Positions 50,301 through 60,478 of a stretch of DNA of 64,000 bases are shown one piece after another. Positions within the stretch are counted from its first letter, which is position 1; every line of letters begins with the position of its first letter. Source of the stretch: Apostichopus japonicus (taxonomy: Eukaryota; Echinodermata; Holothuroidea; Aspidochirotida; Stichopodidae); contig NC_092576.1 of the NCBI RefSeq assembly GCF_037975245.1, forward strand, positions 7,497,501 to 7,561,500, in the 5' to 3' direction. A program made the position numbers and the translations under genes. A model generated the notes under the pieces. It was not told the DNA's origin. It saw nothing but the letters and a program-made list of their open reading frames with translations, and made no database searches.

Positions 50301-53300
50301 GACGTTTCCTTTTGCACCAGTCTTCACTCTTCACACTCTTTAAGAAAAGGGAGGGGAATTCCCTATTCAAATTTTATGTATTTTTGGGAAATCTCTTTTC
50401 AGACAATGTGCTGTGATGACAACAGCTCATTAAAGAAGCAATAAGATTCTTTCTTTTTGCTTCAAATGTTACAGCAGCAGGTCTACATATTGTGAACAAA
50501 TATTCTGAACTTTTGTAGGATATTTACCTGGACCAAATAGTAGAGCCCTCCGTGGTTATAGTGGGAATCATGCAAATTAATGTGTATACTGGTACAGGTC
50601 AACATGGTGCAAAATTAAACCTGTGAACATGTACTCAACAGCACTGTAGAACTCACAGAAGGTAACATATAACTGCAGCACAAGATATATGCACTAGTAG
50701 AATATTTCAGAAATATGCTCAAACAAAGGGATAGTTCAGTATATTACACGTAAACAATCAATGTCACCTCCGAAACGATAGCAAAGACCACAGGCAGATT
50801 GAGCTAATATCTGATAAATTTGTCCCATGTTAATAAAGTTTTAAAAACTGCATGTTTGGTGATTGTGATCTTTTATGGACAGCACTTCATTGCTAATCGA
50901 TCATTTCATTCAAGTTTATTAATAGCACTAATGTAAGCAATGGTACACTATCTCTTGTCCAGAAAGGGGAAAAAGTGGCAAAAAAACACATATTTGTAAT
51001 TTATTCATCAACTGTGCATGTGAGAGTTTCATTAATACTTTGTTCAGTTTGTTACAGTGTTTTCTAAGGTAGATCAAGTCATCCATTAGCATATGATGGT
51101 ACACAAACAGCAGAAATGTAAAAAATGTAGTGTTAACAATATTGTGTCACCTCCGAAACATTAATTTACAGTTTAATTCAAATTTAACATAATTAATAAA
51201 GGACCTTTTAAAAGATATTATCATACTGGTTGCTACACCTCTACAGAATTACTGTAATATGAGTTTTAGCCAAGGAAGATGTTTATTGGATCAGTAGAGA
51301 TCAAATTTCCAACTAACCTGTTTCGGAGGTGACAAGGTGTTTCGGAGGTGACGCATGTTAACGGAAAGTTAAGAATCTCCCAGAAATTAAAACGACTGGT
51401 CATGTTGTACAACTTTTACTCAAATATTACGTTAGGGGGTGAGGTATATTTTAATAAGTTCAAAATGGCTATACTATTGTTTACATAAATCTTGGACTGA
51501 AGAATGCTTTGTTTCGGAGGTGACGGAAAAGTTAACGGAAAAGTTAACATTAAATTTGAAATTAACACAATTATTTTAAGAATTCCAAATGAAAGATATT
51601 TTTTGGCCCAGATATTAGACACATTAGTTATTGTAATAATGCAACCTTACTTAACAAAATTTACACTGCTTAAATAGAACTTAGTTGCAGTCAAACTTAG
51701 GTACCAATTGTTAACGGAAAATGTCACCTCCGAAACGGCAAAATCTAGCCACCGTTCCTTGGAGAAGGAAAGGAAGGAAACCTGGGGAACACAATTGCAT
51801 TTTAGTTTGGACACTTGTTGATAATATCAACCAAATAAGAACTGGAAAATACCTTCCACCAATAAGTACAGGCTCTGACAAAAACAGGGTAGTTGAGAGT
51901 GTACGGCTGAACTAGCATATTTTAAGCATATTTATGGCCACCAAATCAACCTGAAGAAACCGAGAAAGTTCGTTAAGCTACCCAAGGTAGACTTCACTTA
52001 GGATGGTCAAATGGCAAAAAATCTAAGAATTCTGGTATTTGGTCACTGAGTTACAAAGCAATAAGTGCCAATATTGGAAGTTAGTACACCACTGATTGTG
52101 AAAATGACCATGTATGTATGTATGTATGTATATGTGTGTTTGTATTAGGGCTGTGAGTTTTCGTTTAAAGACCTAAACGTTTAAACGGCCGATTTTTCGT
52201 TCGTTTGAACGTTTAAACGTTCGCGAATATCGCGAGAAAACGCCGAGTATAAAGGCGTGGGGTCCAGGGAGCCGCCCTAGGGCCCTGGTGGGGCGAAGAC
52301 CCCGGAAAAGGAAAAGGAATTTTTTGCGTGTCTGGCGATAAAAAAATTCGCAGTTGAGGATGCAAAATACTGACAACTTTTTGAATTTAAATTGTCACGA
52401 AGCTGATGAAAAATTTTAAATGACAAGTTATAGTAGCTGTATTATGTTATAAAATGAAAAGAGATTTAATCTGTTTCACAATCTTTAAAAAGTTACAAAA
52501 AGTTAAAAAAAGTTTAAAAAGTTACAATCTTTAAAAAGTTTAAAAACTTACAGAACCTCCGATATTATGAAACAAAAAACGTTCGGCAAAGCCCCGTTTC
52601 TAGAATGCCTAACAATGAATAGCGCGCACTAAACGTACATCAGTTTACAACTGCAGTACGGTTTAACCTAACTTAAATACTACGGTAGGATACTGTATAT
52701 GTGCCCAGAATTTTCCCAGGTACCTCGCCAAACAACTGCGCACTCATCCCCTGTCTAACACCTGTTTGTTAACATTTTTGGCACGTTTCCAAGAAACGTT
52801 TCATAGAGTATTCCCCATGATACACGAGGAACAGTTCATACACGCAGCACAAGATATCAAGCTATGGTCATCTTTATGAAAGAAAACCTTGTAATAAAAT
52901 ATGTTTTAGGCCACACGGCATGATTAACTAATGCTTAACATTATTTCCATGTTCTTGTAGAAAACGTCAAGTTCGCAAAATACAATTGGTTGTGTTTTTG
53001 TAGTTACGTGAGATCCATAACACACGAGGTGGTTAGGCTATTTGTTATACACTTAACTGTGGTAGGACATTATTTTTTCCGTATTTTTGGAAATTCTAGA
53101 AAATATTTTCTCTTCCCCCCCCCCCCACCCGCTTAACACCAGATGTGGTCTTACGGTTTATTCATAAATGGGTGTACTAGAGCCTTGTTTACATGACATT
53201 AGTTGCATTTAGCACGATTTGCCAGTTTCGCGTGAATTTTTCGAAAGTGTTTTGCTTGATCTTTCGTAAAATTTGAAAGGTGTACCAACTTACTTTTTGT

Positions 53301-55767
53301 ACACAATTGGTAATTTCTCTACTGATTTTCAGAGTTTATTTTACGATCTCCAATGGATACATTTCCTTTGATCATATATTTGAACAACTATTACCAAGTC
53401 GAGTATTCGACCCGGTATTGTCTGGTCGGAGAGTTCAACGTGATGGACAGGGATTGTAATCATTTCAATCGAACATGCATTGACTGGATTATCTGCGCCG
53501 CCGCTGTCGGCTCGATATAAAGTACACTTGTGCCGCGAATCAGGAAAATAAACACGGGAATTAATACGCGATTTTTGCCAATAATTTAATTTTCAGTTGA
53601 TATAGTTTCGTTTAAATGTTCATAAGGTTTTATTAAACGTTTAAGCGATGTTTCGTTCGTTTACACGTTTAAACGTGTAAACGGCACAGCCCTAGTTTGT
53701 ATGTATATATATATATGTGTGTTTGTATGTATATTAGATCCTCCTGCAAGCAGGAACTCGCAAAGAAGCCTGATTGGCTTATCAAAGCCGCAAGCTGACC
53801 GAAGTCAGTCTCTTACATTCATATTTAACGTCCATGATTATGAATTGTTAATTGTCAACAACTCTGTAACTGGACGACATACATTATTCTGGGAGTGACT
53901 CGAACCGGGGACCTTATGATTGAAAGGCAGCGGCGTTAACCACTGAGCTAACACTCCGATTAACAGTACTTAGCATTAAACTTCATTCCAGTTGGATGAC
54001 GACCTTAAATGTCCCCAGGAATAGTGCTCATATATAGTTGACAGGGTTGTAATGTCTCCCCTCCTAGCAGAGGGTAGTCTCCCCTCCTAGCAGTAGGGTA
54101 GTCTCCCCTCCTAGCAGTAGGGTAGTCTCCCCTCCCTGCAGAGGGTAGTCTCCCCTCCTAGCAGAGGGTAGTGTCCCCTCCTAGCAGAGTGTAGTGTCCT
54201 CTCAGATTCCCTTTTATTTCTTAATCGTCATTTAATCCAAAGCATCATAAATTTCTGAAATTTGTTTTTTTAAAAGCAATGAAGGTGCTTTCTGGCTGGG
54301 CACTTGTGAAATTGTCGAAAGCGCCGGAACTATACTCCTGTAATCCCTGACGAAACTGACCGTCTATTCATGAAGGGATTACGTCGATTTAAGTTCGCCT
54401 AGACGCGTCGGTAATCCCAACGGTTTATAAGCCACAAAGACTTCAGGTTGGGGGGATAAGAAGCCCCTGTGAAACAGATTTTACTTTGCAACACACCCGC
54501 TATAATTGTGCAATTTCCCTACATTCTATGCAGCAGTATAACACCAATTAGCTGTCTTGTATCATGTACAGTGAGAAGAAAATGCTGGTCTCGGCTGGAT
54601 CTGAACGATGGAGTACGACGCATCCCTAAAAGGCTATCATAATAAATCTATGATCGCGTGGGGGGGGGGGGGGGCTACTTGGACCGCTTACTAAATGTAC
54701 ATTGTAGGCCATAAGGACTGTGCACCTTTCTAGAAACACAGTATACTAAGTAATAGTCACTAGTTATATGGTGGTCGTAAGGGGGTCCAGACATGTGTAT
54801 TTCGATGTAGCCGACGCTAGTTGCAAAGCCAACTCATTCTGAGCCTGTCATGGCAATCACCAGTGCCCTCACTTTGTAGGTACCAACAGGACTACACTCC
54901 CTGGTGTTTCGTCCGCCCAAAGAAAAACACCATACTGCCAGCCGCACTTGGACACTGTGTATTTGGCATTTTGCAGACAAACACAGTCCTAGTTTGTCCA
55001 TTGTCTCTGTCTCTCTCCATCTATTACACCACCTTGGTAAATACTATTCAGCTCCGTACAAGGCCTGGCCTGACTGATTCTATCCATCCAATGCCGTCCT
55101 CCGATCCTCGATCTTCCTCTTTCTTTTTTTTCACATCAGAGGCCTTCGTGCATGCCCGGAGCAAGAATACTCGATGGTCTACCACAGTATTCTCTGAAAC
55201 TTTTATGTCAGTGTTAATAGTAGTCTGACATGAAATCAAATCACTGGAAGTTGGAAGATGAGTTTGTTGTTTTTAAATCGTCTGTCTGTCTGTCTTTCAC
55301 AATAGAATTACAAAAACAACGATTAAAGTATACAAAGTGATTGAAATCTTAAGCTTTATTAAGAGCAATGCAAGAGCGATACTTGCGTTAATTAAAGGCT
55401 GGCAATTACGGAAGGGAGATGGCCACACTCACATACAGACAATTGCCAGATGCTAGAGCGAGGTCAATACGGTAATGCACTATAGGTTATATGAGGTGAG
55501 TACGTAGATCGTTGATTCACAAACCAGGTAAGGTTTGGGGAGTCTGTCTTTCATGCTTTCATCCCCGTTTCTATCCTCCAGGTTCGCAGTCGCTTCGTCT
55601 CGGGAGACTACCAGGGAGCCGAGGATTCCTCTCGCTCTGCTAAGAATTGGTCTTGCGCCGGATTGGTGACTGGACTGATACTCTTTGGCTCATTTTTCTT
55701 CTTCTACGTGATTCTGTACGTGGTGATACTGGGGGCAGCAGCCGCCTCCTCCTCCAGTTACTACTAG
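38330..55767 (+). CDS. CD225/dispanin family membrane protein (PRRT1/IFITM-like)
   Basis: Four exons, 38330-38348, 44522-44775, 47302-47418 and 55582-55767, join in frame to 191 codons. Residues 1-91 are Pro/Gln/Tyr-rich, with PPPY at 35-38 (a WW-domain ligand type) and YPPPGQQ repeats at 47-76. The CD225 domain starts at NDYLGFAIF (103). It has an intramembrane helix with the Cys triplet 115-117 and LPFGIVGII, a cytosolic loop GDYQGAEDSSRSAKNWS, then a hydrophobic membrane helix at about 155-182 and a short Ser/Tyr tail. In the family the Cys residues are palmitoylated, and members act in vesicle fusion, synaptic receptor complexes or antiviral restriction; which applies here cannot be told. 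All junctions are canonical GT-AG. Confidence 0.93.
39000..41095. other. Intron 1 of dispanin 1, left part
   Basis: Mostly featureless. Contains a 124-bp-spaced direct repeat of taacaccacactaagtcaatg (about 40858 and 40983) and a poly-G tract at 40200. Short minus-strand frames (39726-40043) have no domain resemblance. Confidence 0.5.
41102..41886. mobile_element. Candidate hAT-like element, TIR CAGGGTTCTGCC
   Basis: The 12-bp ends CAGGGTTCTGCC (41102-41113) and its exact complement (41875-41886) bound 785 bp. The interior starts with a GC palindrome (gccggtcggcgccggtcgg). It also carries the gatggtggcgctccgcttaga repeat core at 41755-41860. No matching target-site duplication is visible, so the boundary call is tentative. 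Confidence 0.5.
42294..43393. mobile_element. hAT-like element, TIR CAGGCCTCGACAAAT, with coding relic
   Basis: The ends CAGGCCTCGACAAAT and CAGGCCTCAACAAAT (complemented) match at 14 of 15 positions. Subterminal TCGCC.ACTGGCGA inverted motifs occur on both sides, a pattern I know from hAT families. A frame at 42656-43129 stays open except for one TAG at 42956. Its second half (EEKMEEIQSELAQFKTQ, then FPLLSEFFDS) looks protein-like but I cannot name it. A clean 8-bp target duplication is not visible. Confidence 0.7.
42656..43129 (+). pseudogene. Unidentified coding relic inside the hAT-like element
   Basis: About 157 codons interrupted by one stop (42956-42958). It includes LLTLIMASKERLNFKFMGG and an acidic, coiled-coil-like LEEKMEEIQSELAQF. 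Its location inside hAT-type TIRs suggests a degraded transposon protein or captured fragment; I do not recognise a transposase motif. Confidence 0.35.
43680..43830. repeat. Diverged interspersed repeat
   Basis: Shares atgcat..., agaagtc.attgtttttgg and aggtcaaaggt with 32940-33060. Family unknown. The flanking 43394-44521 shows no other feature. Confidence 0.4.
44522..44775 (+). CDS. Dispanin 1 exon 2: proline-rich N-terminus
   Basis: Acceptor tgtttctag; donor GGGCAG|gtactg. Contains a 21-bp tandem repeat at DNA level encoding YPPPGQQ three to four times, a source of length polymorphism. The exon ends in phase 0, as does the equivalent junction before the CD225 exon of the second dispanin. 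Confidence 0.92.
44776..45545. repeat. ~62-bp intronic minisatellite beginning at the splice donor
   Basis: About twelve units of ggtactgtatagggtagcat then actacatataatta then cattgactaacacactaaat. The first unit starts with the genuine exon 2 donor (cag|gtactgtatag), so later units carry donor-like copies. Units vary by indels and some lose the middle third. Confidence 0.93.
45546..47301. other. Intron 2 of dispanin 1, remainder
   Basis: No exon seen. Several long poly-G/poly-C tracts with aggcc flanks (45700, 45960-46030, 46325, 46795, 47035-47065) suggest decayed MITE pieces without readable ends. Confidence 0.5.
47302..47418 (+). CDS. Dispanin 1 exon 3: first half of CD225 domain
   Basis: 39 codons, phase 0 at both ends. 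Encodes the conserved QPNDYLGFAIF then CCCLPFG then IVGIIKATE. The junction falls at the end of the first hydrophobic helix, exactly where the second dispanin gene is also split. Confidence 0.95.
47448..52109. mobile_element. 4.66 kb TIR element carrying nine copies of GTTTCGGAGGTGAC
   Basis: A perfect 25-bp inverted repeat marks the ends (starts GGTCATTTTCACAATC at 47448; complement ends at 52109). Flanking octamers TTGTATGT and ATGTATGT differ at one position. The interior has no transposase-like frame. The 14-mer GTTTCGGAGGTGAC occurs exactly at 47977, 48008, 48378, 51320, 51339 and 51511 on + and at 50763, 51146 and 51723 on -, often next to GTTAAC or GTTAACGGAAAA. A separate 1.0 kb element is nested at 48893-49905. 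The left edge is only 29 bp inside the intron. I read it as a large non-autonomous DNA transposon. Confidence 0.8.
48893..49905. mobile_element. 1.0 kb TIR element nested in the 4.66 kb element (PIF/Harbinger-like ends)
   Basis: A perfect 25-bp inverted repeat, beginning GGCCTTGTTCACATTTAAG at 48893 and ending in its complement at 49905. Ends starting GGCCTTGTTCA resemble PIF/Harbinger MITEs; a 3-bp TTA/TAA duplication is not clean (ctt left, taa right). A related internal phrase, cccttagtgtgaacac, follows the left end. Non-coding. Confidence 0.78.
52110..52137. repeat. (TGTA)n microsatellite, probable SINE tail
   Basis: Lies between the 4.66 kb element and the hAT-like element, and continues on the far side of the latter (53703-53735). 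It is likely one tract, the 3' tail of the minus-strand SINE, into which elements inserted. Confidence 0.6.
52146..53694. mobile_element. 1.55 kb hAT-like non-autonomous element with perfect 8-bp TSD
   Basis: The ends TAGGGCTGTG and CACAGCCCTA are perfect complements. The octamer GTTTGTAT flanks both sides (52138-52145, 53695-53702). Subterminal zones on both sides are dense in CGTTTAAACG-type palindromes (aacgtttaaacg, cacgtttaaacgtg). A poly-C tract lies at 53117. No long coding frame, so non-autonomous. hAT assignment rests on TSD length and TIR style. Confidence 0.88.
53735..53962 (-). mobile_element. tRNA-derived SINE, minus strand
   Basis: Read on the minus strand, the head is GGAGTGTTAGCTCAGTGG (A box) ... 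GGTTCGAGTC (B box, complement at 53897-53906), tRNA-like in spacing. The body extends to about 53735 and ends at the (CATA)n-type tail, now interrupted by the hAT-like element. Third distinct SINE family in the window. Confidence 0.75.
54050..54205. repeat. ~24-bp minisatellite
   Basis: About six to seven units of gtctcccctcctagcagagg with small variations (gta, gtaggg linkers). Intron 3 of dispanin 1. Confidence 0.92.
54206..55581. other. End of intron 3 of dispanin 1
   Basis: A poly-G tract at 54660. A 135-codon frame at 54821-55228 has no recognisable domain and low-complexity segments; I do not call it a gene. The acceptor of exon 4 follows. Confidence 0.5.
55582..55767 (+). CDS. Dispanin 1 exon 4: second half of CD225 domain and stop
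   Basis: Acceptor tatcctccag; 61 codons then TAG. Encodes VRSRFVSGDYQGAEDSSRSA, the conserved cytosolic loop, followed by the NWSCAGLVTGLILFG membrane segment. The G-D-Y-x-x-A and final A-x-x-W-S positions are family hallmarks. Confidence 0.95.
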   Translation, partial: VRSRFVSGDYQGAEDSSRSAKNWSCAGLVTGLILFGSFFFFYVILYVVILGAAAASSSSYY

Positions 55768-55814
55768 CGACGGTCGTGTAGCAGCTCTTTTGGCGTAGTC
55801 TCAGTTCGGAGGGT

Positions 55815-55820
55815 AATAAA
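55815..55820 (+). terminator. Candidate polyadenylation signal of dispanin 1
   Basis: AATAAA 48 bp after the stop codon. A second one lies at 56294-56299. The nearer would give a very short 3' UTR, so the second may be the main site. Confidence 0.45.
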
Positions 55821-56517
55821 AATCAAAATATTGATTGTAGTTAGTTTACTGTCCTCATTTAGATTCTCTGATTTAATGAATTATCCTAAAGCTCTTTCTG
55901 GTCTTTTTTTTGTTTTTTTTTTGTTTTGGCGGGGGGGGGGGGGGGTTAGCTGTACCATATTGAGGTAATTCTGTCTGTTGGATATGCTGGCTCTGTCCAC
56001 TTGTGAGGGTTTGATTTCTGGCAGGAGATAAAAAACCGTCTGTTGCTTGAAAGTTTTCATCGGAAGTAGGTCTAATTGTCATTTCATTTACTTGGACATT
56101 TCATTGGAAAAGTTTGATCAGTACTTCGAACCGTGACTGAATGAAAGTTAAATTTTGAGATTGGCTCTGTATGCATTGACTGTTGTAATTCCTTGGCCAT
56201 ACATAGTGACTTGTTAGTGAACAATCATCTGCATTCATGTGGATATACTGTAGATGTATTCCCATATCAATCATGAAATATTCTTATATTAATAATAAAC
56301 TTGTATATATACAAGACACTGCCCCGAACCGATGATTTTCTCATCTAGATGGTTTGAACATTTGCCTTATAACTGAGGTTAACCTAGTCAGAGGCTTCTA
56401 TGAAGGTTTTTATTTTTATATTTTATTTTTTTAAAGATATCACACACAAAATCACAGACAGGCTGAACAACATGAAGAAGACAAACGTTAATGCTTTCTG
56501 GATGGAAATGGTGTACA

Positions 56518-56908
56518 CAAGGGCGTAGGAACCGGGGGGGGGCTGGGGGGCGCCAGCCCCCCCCCCCAGTGAAAAATGTGGAGGGGCGGAAGTATCATTC
56601 CGCCCCCCCCCCCCCCCCCCCCCCCCGCTTCGCAAGTCAGAAAACCCCTTTTTCATTTCCAAATGAGAAAAAAAATCTCATTTGGAGCACCAAATTGCAG
56701 CTAAGGCCTGGTGAAAATACAAAATTAAGTTTACAAAATGGAGTGGGTGTTGAAGTGTGCTATATTGCACCAAATTGCATCTGAGGCTACCTGGAAATGC
56801 AAACAATTCCAAAGGGGAGGGGGACACCCCCTCCCCTTAGACCCCTCCCCCAGACTGGCCATCAGTCTTCAGCCCCCCCCCACTCAAAAGTACTTTCCTA
56901 CGCCACTG
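56518..56908. mobile_element. hAT-type MITE with perfect 8-bp TSD (second copy of the 1834 family)
   Basis: The ends are CAAGGGCGTAGGAACC and the complement of CAGTGGCGTAGGAA. The TSD GGTGTACA is perfect on both sides (56510-56517, 56909-56916). Inverted relative to the 1834 copy and easily aligned along its length, including the paired poly-G and poly-C tracts. Lies downstream of the dispanin 1 stop. Confidence 0.9.
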
Positions 56909-56916
56909 GGTGTACA

Positions 56917-58508
56917 GGTTTATGGATAACGTACTCTCTTGATGCTATAACTATACATATTCACAGATAACTTCATGAATATAACGTACAGATTTATGGC
57001 TAAGGATAAGTTCTCTATGAATTAATATATATATTCACATCTATATATATCATACATAAAAATAACATACAGGTTGATGGCTGTAGATGGCTGGGATTCC
57101 TGGCTGGCTTACAGGGGTGTGTTATCAGAAATGTCCGTTAGTCAGGAACATTGGACCTGTTGAGCACATGGATACCCTTCACTGCACATTAAAATTCACT
57201 GCAAATTTTGATGTAGTTTTTCCTCTTTTTTTGGATTCAAACAAAATGTTGGCATTTATTAAGATAAAATCTATCATGTCTTTCTACTTGGGAAAGGGAA
57301 GTTATGAAAAAAAATCTTGGTTGCTCACTTCTAATCTCTTGTCATGATTGGTCACAAATCGGCTTAATAAAGTCAGGTTATCACCAAAGTAATAGACTTG
57401 AGAAATCAGTCGTTTTAATCATTTTCACTCTCTTAATATTACCTCATTTGAAACCATACAGGTCTTAGACGTCTTTTTATAATTGTGATTGATTTCATTT
57501 CTTCAAGAAATATGCAATGGCAACATTGTCTTATGTTGCCTTCTGAGGGTGCGTTTTTGTGGGAAGGGGGGGTTGGGAGATTTAGGAGGGGTGTGTTTGA
57601 GGTATCTTTTAGTATTATTTATTTCTCAGGTTAATGCTGGCAATAAGAGCAGGAGTCTTCTGCTGTTGGACATGTTAGTTAGACCACATGGTAAGAATGG
57701 TAAACTTTTCTAAAACTGTAGACAAAATCAACCATAATGGTCTATTCAGGAGCCGGTTCCGTTACAGTATTCACATGCCCAAAATATTAAGGGTAGGTAG
57801 CAAGTTAGTATACACAGATTTATGAAAGGGAATGTCAACTATGATCAATGTGTAGGTGAGGCCAAATGTTAAGATCAAAAGTGAATGGCGTACAAGTAAA
57901 TGAACAAAGGACACCTGAAATGAGCATCATAAAAGTAAATTTGGACAAGAAAAATTTGGACAAAAAGATTTTTTTTTTTTTTTTGTAATATATTTATTTT
58001 AGCTTGACTGTTGGAATATCTAGTGGTGCCATAGCCTACTGAACTAACCAAAGAAGTATTCCAGGTGGAAATAATATTTGACGTTTGGGGAGAGGACCAT
58101 TATCTTAACGTCCTGGTAAAATGTTTGAATATAGTTCCTAACAATTCTTGTCAAGATAACAAGATATTTGAATGTGAAATTTGACACACCGGACTATCCT
58201 TTTTGAGAGTAAAAATGTTCTTTTGTAAGGCTTATCTGTAAATACAATTCCTCCAGACATGTGAGTTGTTCTTAAGAAATACATGAGTTTAATACTCTGG
58301 TGTTATATGGTAGGTATAAATAAGGGGGAAAAAAAGGCATGTTGTCTTAGGTTGTATGGGTTTTGTTCACACGGCAGCCTCTTCTCTTAAATCGGGAGTC
58401 TTAAAGAGGTGTCAAACTTGTTAATGGATCTCCCCAGAGTTCGTCGAAACAACCCTCAAAAAGATATATAAAGATACTAATTGCGACAAGATGCGTTTCT
58501 GAAAATTC
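56917..58508. other. Intergenic, nothing supported
   Basis: AT-rich sequence; a poly-T tract at 57970. The short frames lack domain resemblance. Confidence 0.5.
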
Positions 58509-58753
58509 TTAAAGGTAGTCAGTATCGGCCCCAAATTATAGCTCGCTATAATTTTCTAGAAGTTTTCCAAACTTTCCTGGGTGGTCATTACTCTCCAAAT
58601 CGTTCTCATACATTCTTAAGTAAGATGACTGAATGTCTAAGTGAGGACAATTTCCTCGAAGGGTTGTAATAAAAACAGTTGAATAATTTTGACCAAACTG
58701 GTGACCATATTTGAATATCTAGCATATTCGGGGCCAATACAGCATACCTTTAA
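58509..58753. mobile_element. 245-bp MITE with TTAA target site
   Basis: TTAA at both edges. TIR AGGTAGTCAGTATCGGCCCC (left) and AGGTATGCTGTATTGGCCCC (right, complemented) match at 16 of 20 positions. TTAA duplications are typical of piggyBac and Kolobok-type elements. A diverged copy lies at 21157-21373. Confidence 0.72.
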
Positions 58754-60478
58754 GGATTCCCTCTCCCACCATATCGCTGGGGTAAATTTAATTCTCAAGG
58801 ATGTTCTTCTATTTTATCATATTGATCTCTGTATTTGCAGACAATGTGTTTTGCTTTCTTTAGATGTTAAGCACTGTGATCATATCTGGAATATCACTAT
58901 ATCAAGCACTGTATTTATTATGATTAGTATTTTATATATTTAACCTTAGTGTATTTTATTATATGCGTGACTTTCCTACTACAAATGCTTGTTTTTCGGG
59001 GTTTGTTTTCTTAAATTTTCAAACTTGGCTTTGCATCTTTTGAGTAAAATGTAGTTATTCGCAAGTACTAGTCAGGCGAATTCTCAATTTGTCTTCTTTT
59101 ATTTCCCTATGTAAACAAATCTTTGGTTATGTTAACTATTTTCTTATATAATATTCGGAATGTAATACTTCATGTTCAAAACATGTTAATACAGTGTTGG
59201 AAATTAAAATTAAGTGTAACATTTTGTTGATGATATCATTCTGTCTCGTTCTGAATGTTGTACGATACCTAGTATTTGACTGTCCCCAGATTGTAAGCTT
59301 TGTTGAGTCTCTGCAAAGTAGGGAGTCACCACAATAATATCAAAGTCTCGCGTGACCAACTTGTCCAGACATTCTTTTGACTGGTCGATTAGTATCAACT
59401 AATACGAAGGTCAAGAACTTGTATATTTCCTTCCAAGGGACCCCTAGGTCGAGAGACCTCTATGGTCAATGGGCCACCCAAGATGAAGGGACCCCCTCTC
59501 CAAAGATCGGGGGCTACGGGGGGGGGGCTACCCCAATGGCAAGACGCCACCGTTAACCATTCCAAATAAGACGTACACATTATTCCGGAAATGTTTCTAC
59601 AAAATTTGATAAAGGGCGAGGACTGGAAGGGAAATAAAGCTGAGGGGGTAGGGGGGGTAGGCAGGAGGGGAAGTCGGGAGGGGGGTTAATCCCGCACTAG
59701 TATGACACCGTTATGTATGGGAGGGGAGTCAGTTGAGATGGGGAGGGTGGCCCTCCGGACAAACAAAAAATCCAAAATTTTAGTTGTGAAATGGTTCATT
59801 GTAAGGCATAATTAGGCTATAATTTAAGGTCTTCAATAATGTCTACATGCAAGGTTGTGTTCTTAGTATTACTATTTACGCCTCCCCCCCCCCCCCACAC
59901 ACACATCCGCGTCTGTGTATTTGGGTCATATTCTGTTCCTATATGCGATGGGGAAATACATTTCTTGTGTTTGTTACTCAACGATTGTTAGGTTTTCATA
60001 ATTAACGTTGGAACAGAAACACGTCGGCTATAGACACGGAGATAAGGAATTTGGGAAGGGGTGGTGTACACCCCCACCCCATCCCCGTTGGATCCACGCC
60101 TGTCATGTACACTTGGGCCATACTCTTCCTATAAGCAATGGGTTTGTTACACAGAAACAAGCTATATTGCTTTGGCAGGAGAGATGAACAGTCGATGCAT
60201 ATTATTTAGTTGCGTTGTAGGTGAATGCAATGCAATGCAAACAGTCCAGATATTGTATTTTCGAAATCTCTTTTATTTATTTGTTAAGTTTACAGCAATT
60301 GAAACAACTGCGAGCTAGCCTTTATCAATACTTAGTCTAACAACACATGACAACATTTACAATATGCAGGTACTGCTATGTTTTGAGGCAAAAGTAGATT
60401 GATTGAAAATCATTTCATAAACAATTAAAATGATGAGGCCCCTTCACTTACGTGATGATATTATACAATACCCAGGAG
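58754..60478. other. Intergenic, nothing firmly supported
   Basis: Several poly-G/poly-C tracts (59520, 59640-59690, 59883). A minus-strand frame at 59210-59398 is protein-like in composition but not recognised. Confidence 0.45.

Noticed and set aside
54821-55228. 135-codon + frame in intron 3 of dispanin 1
   Set aside because: No recognisable domain; contains low-complexity Ser/Phe runs; lies within a clearly spliced intron.
59210-59398. Minus-strand frame with KLVTRDFDIIVVTPYF, vaguely like a helicase segment
   Set aside because: Single short block, no second motif, no clear splice sites; cannot be assigned.
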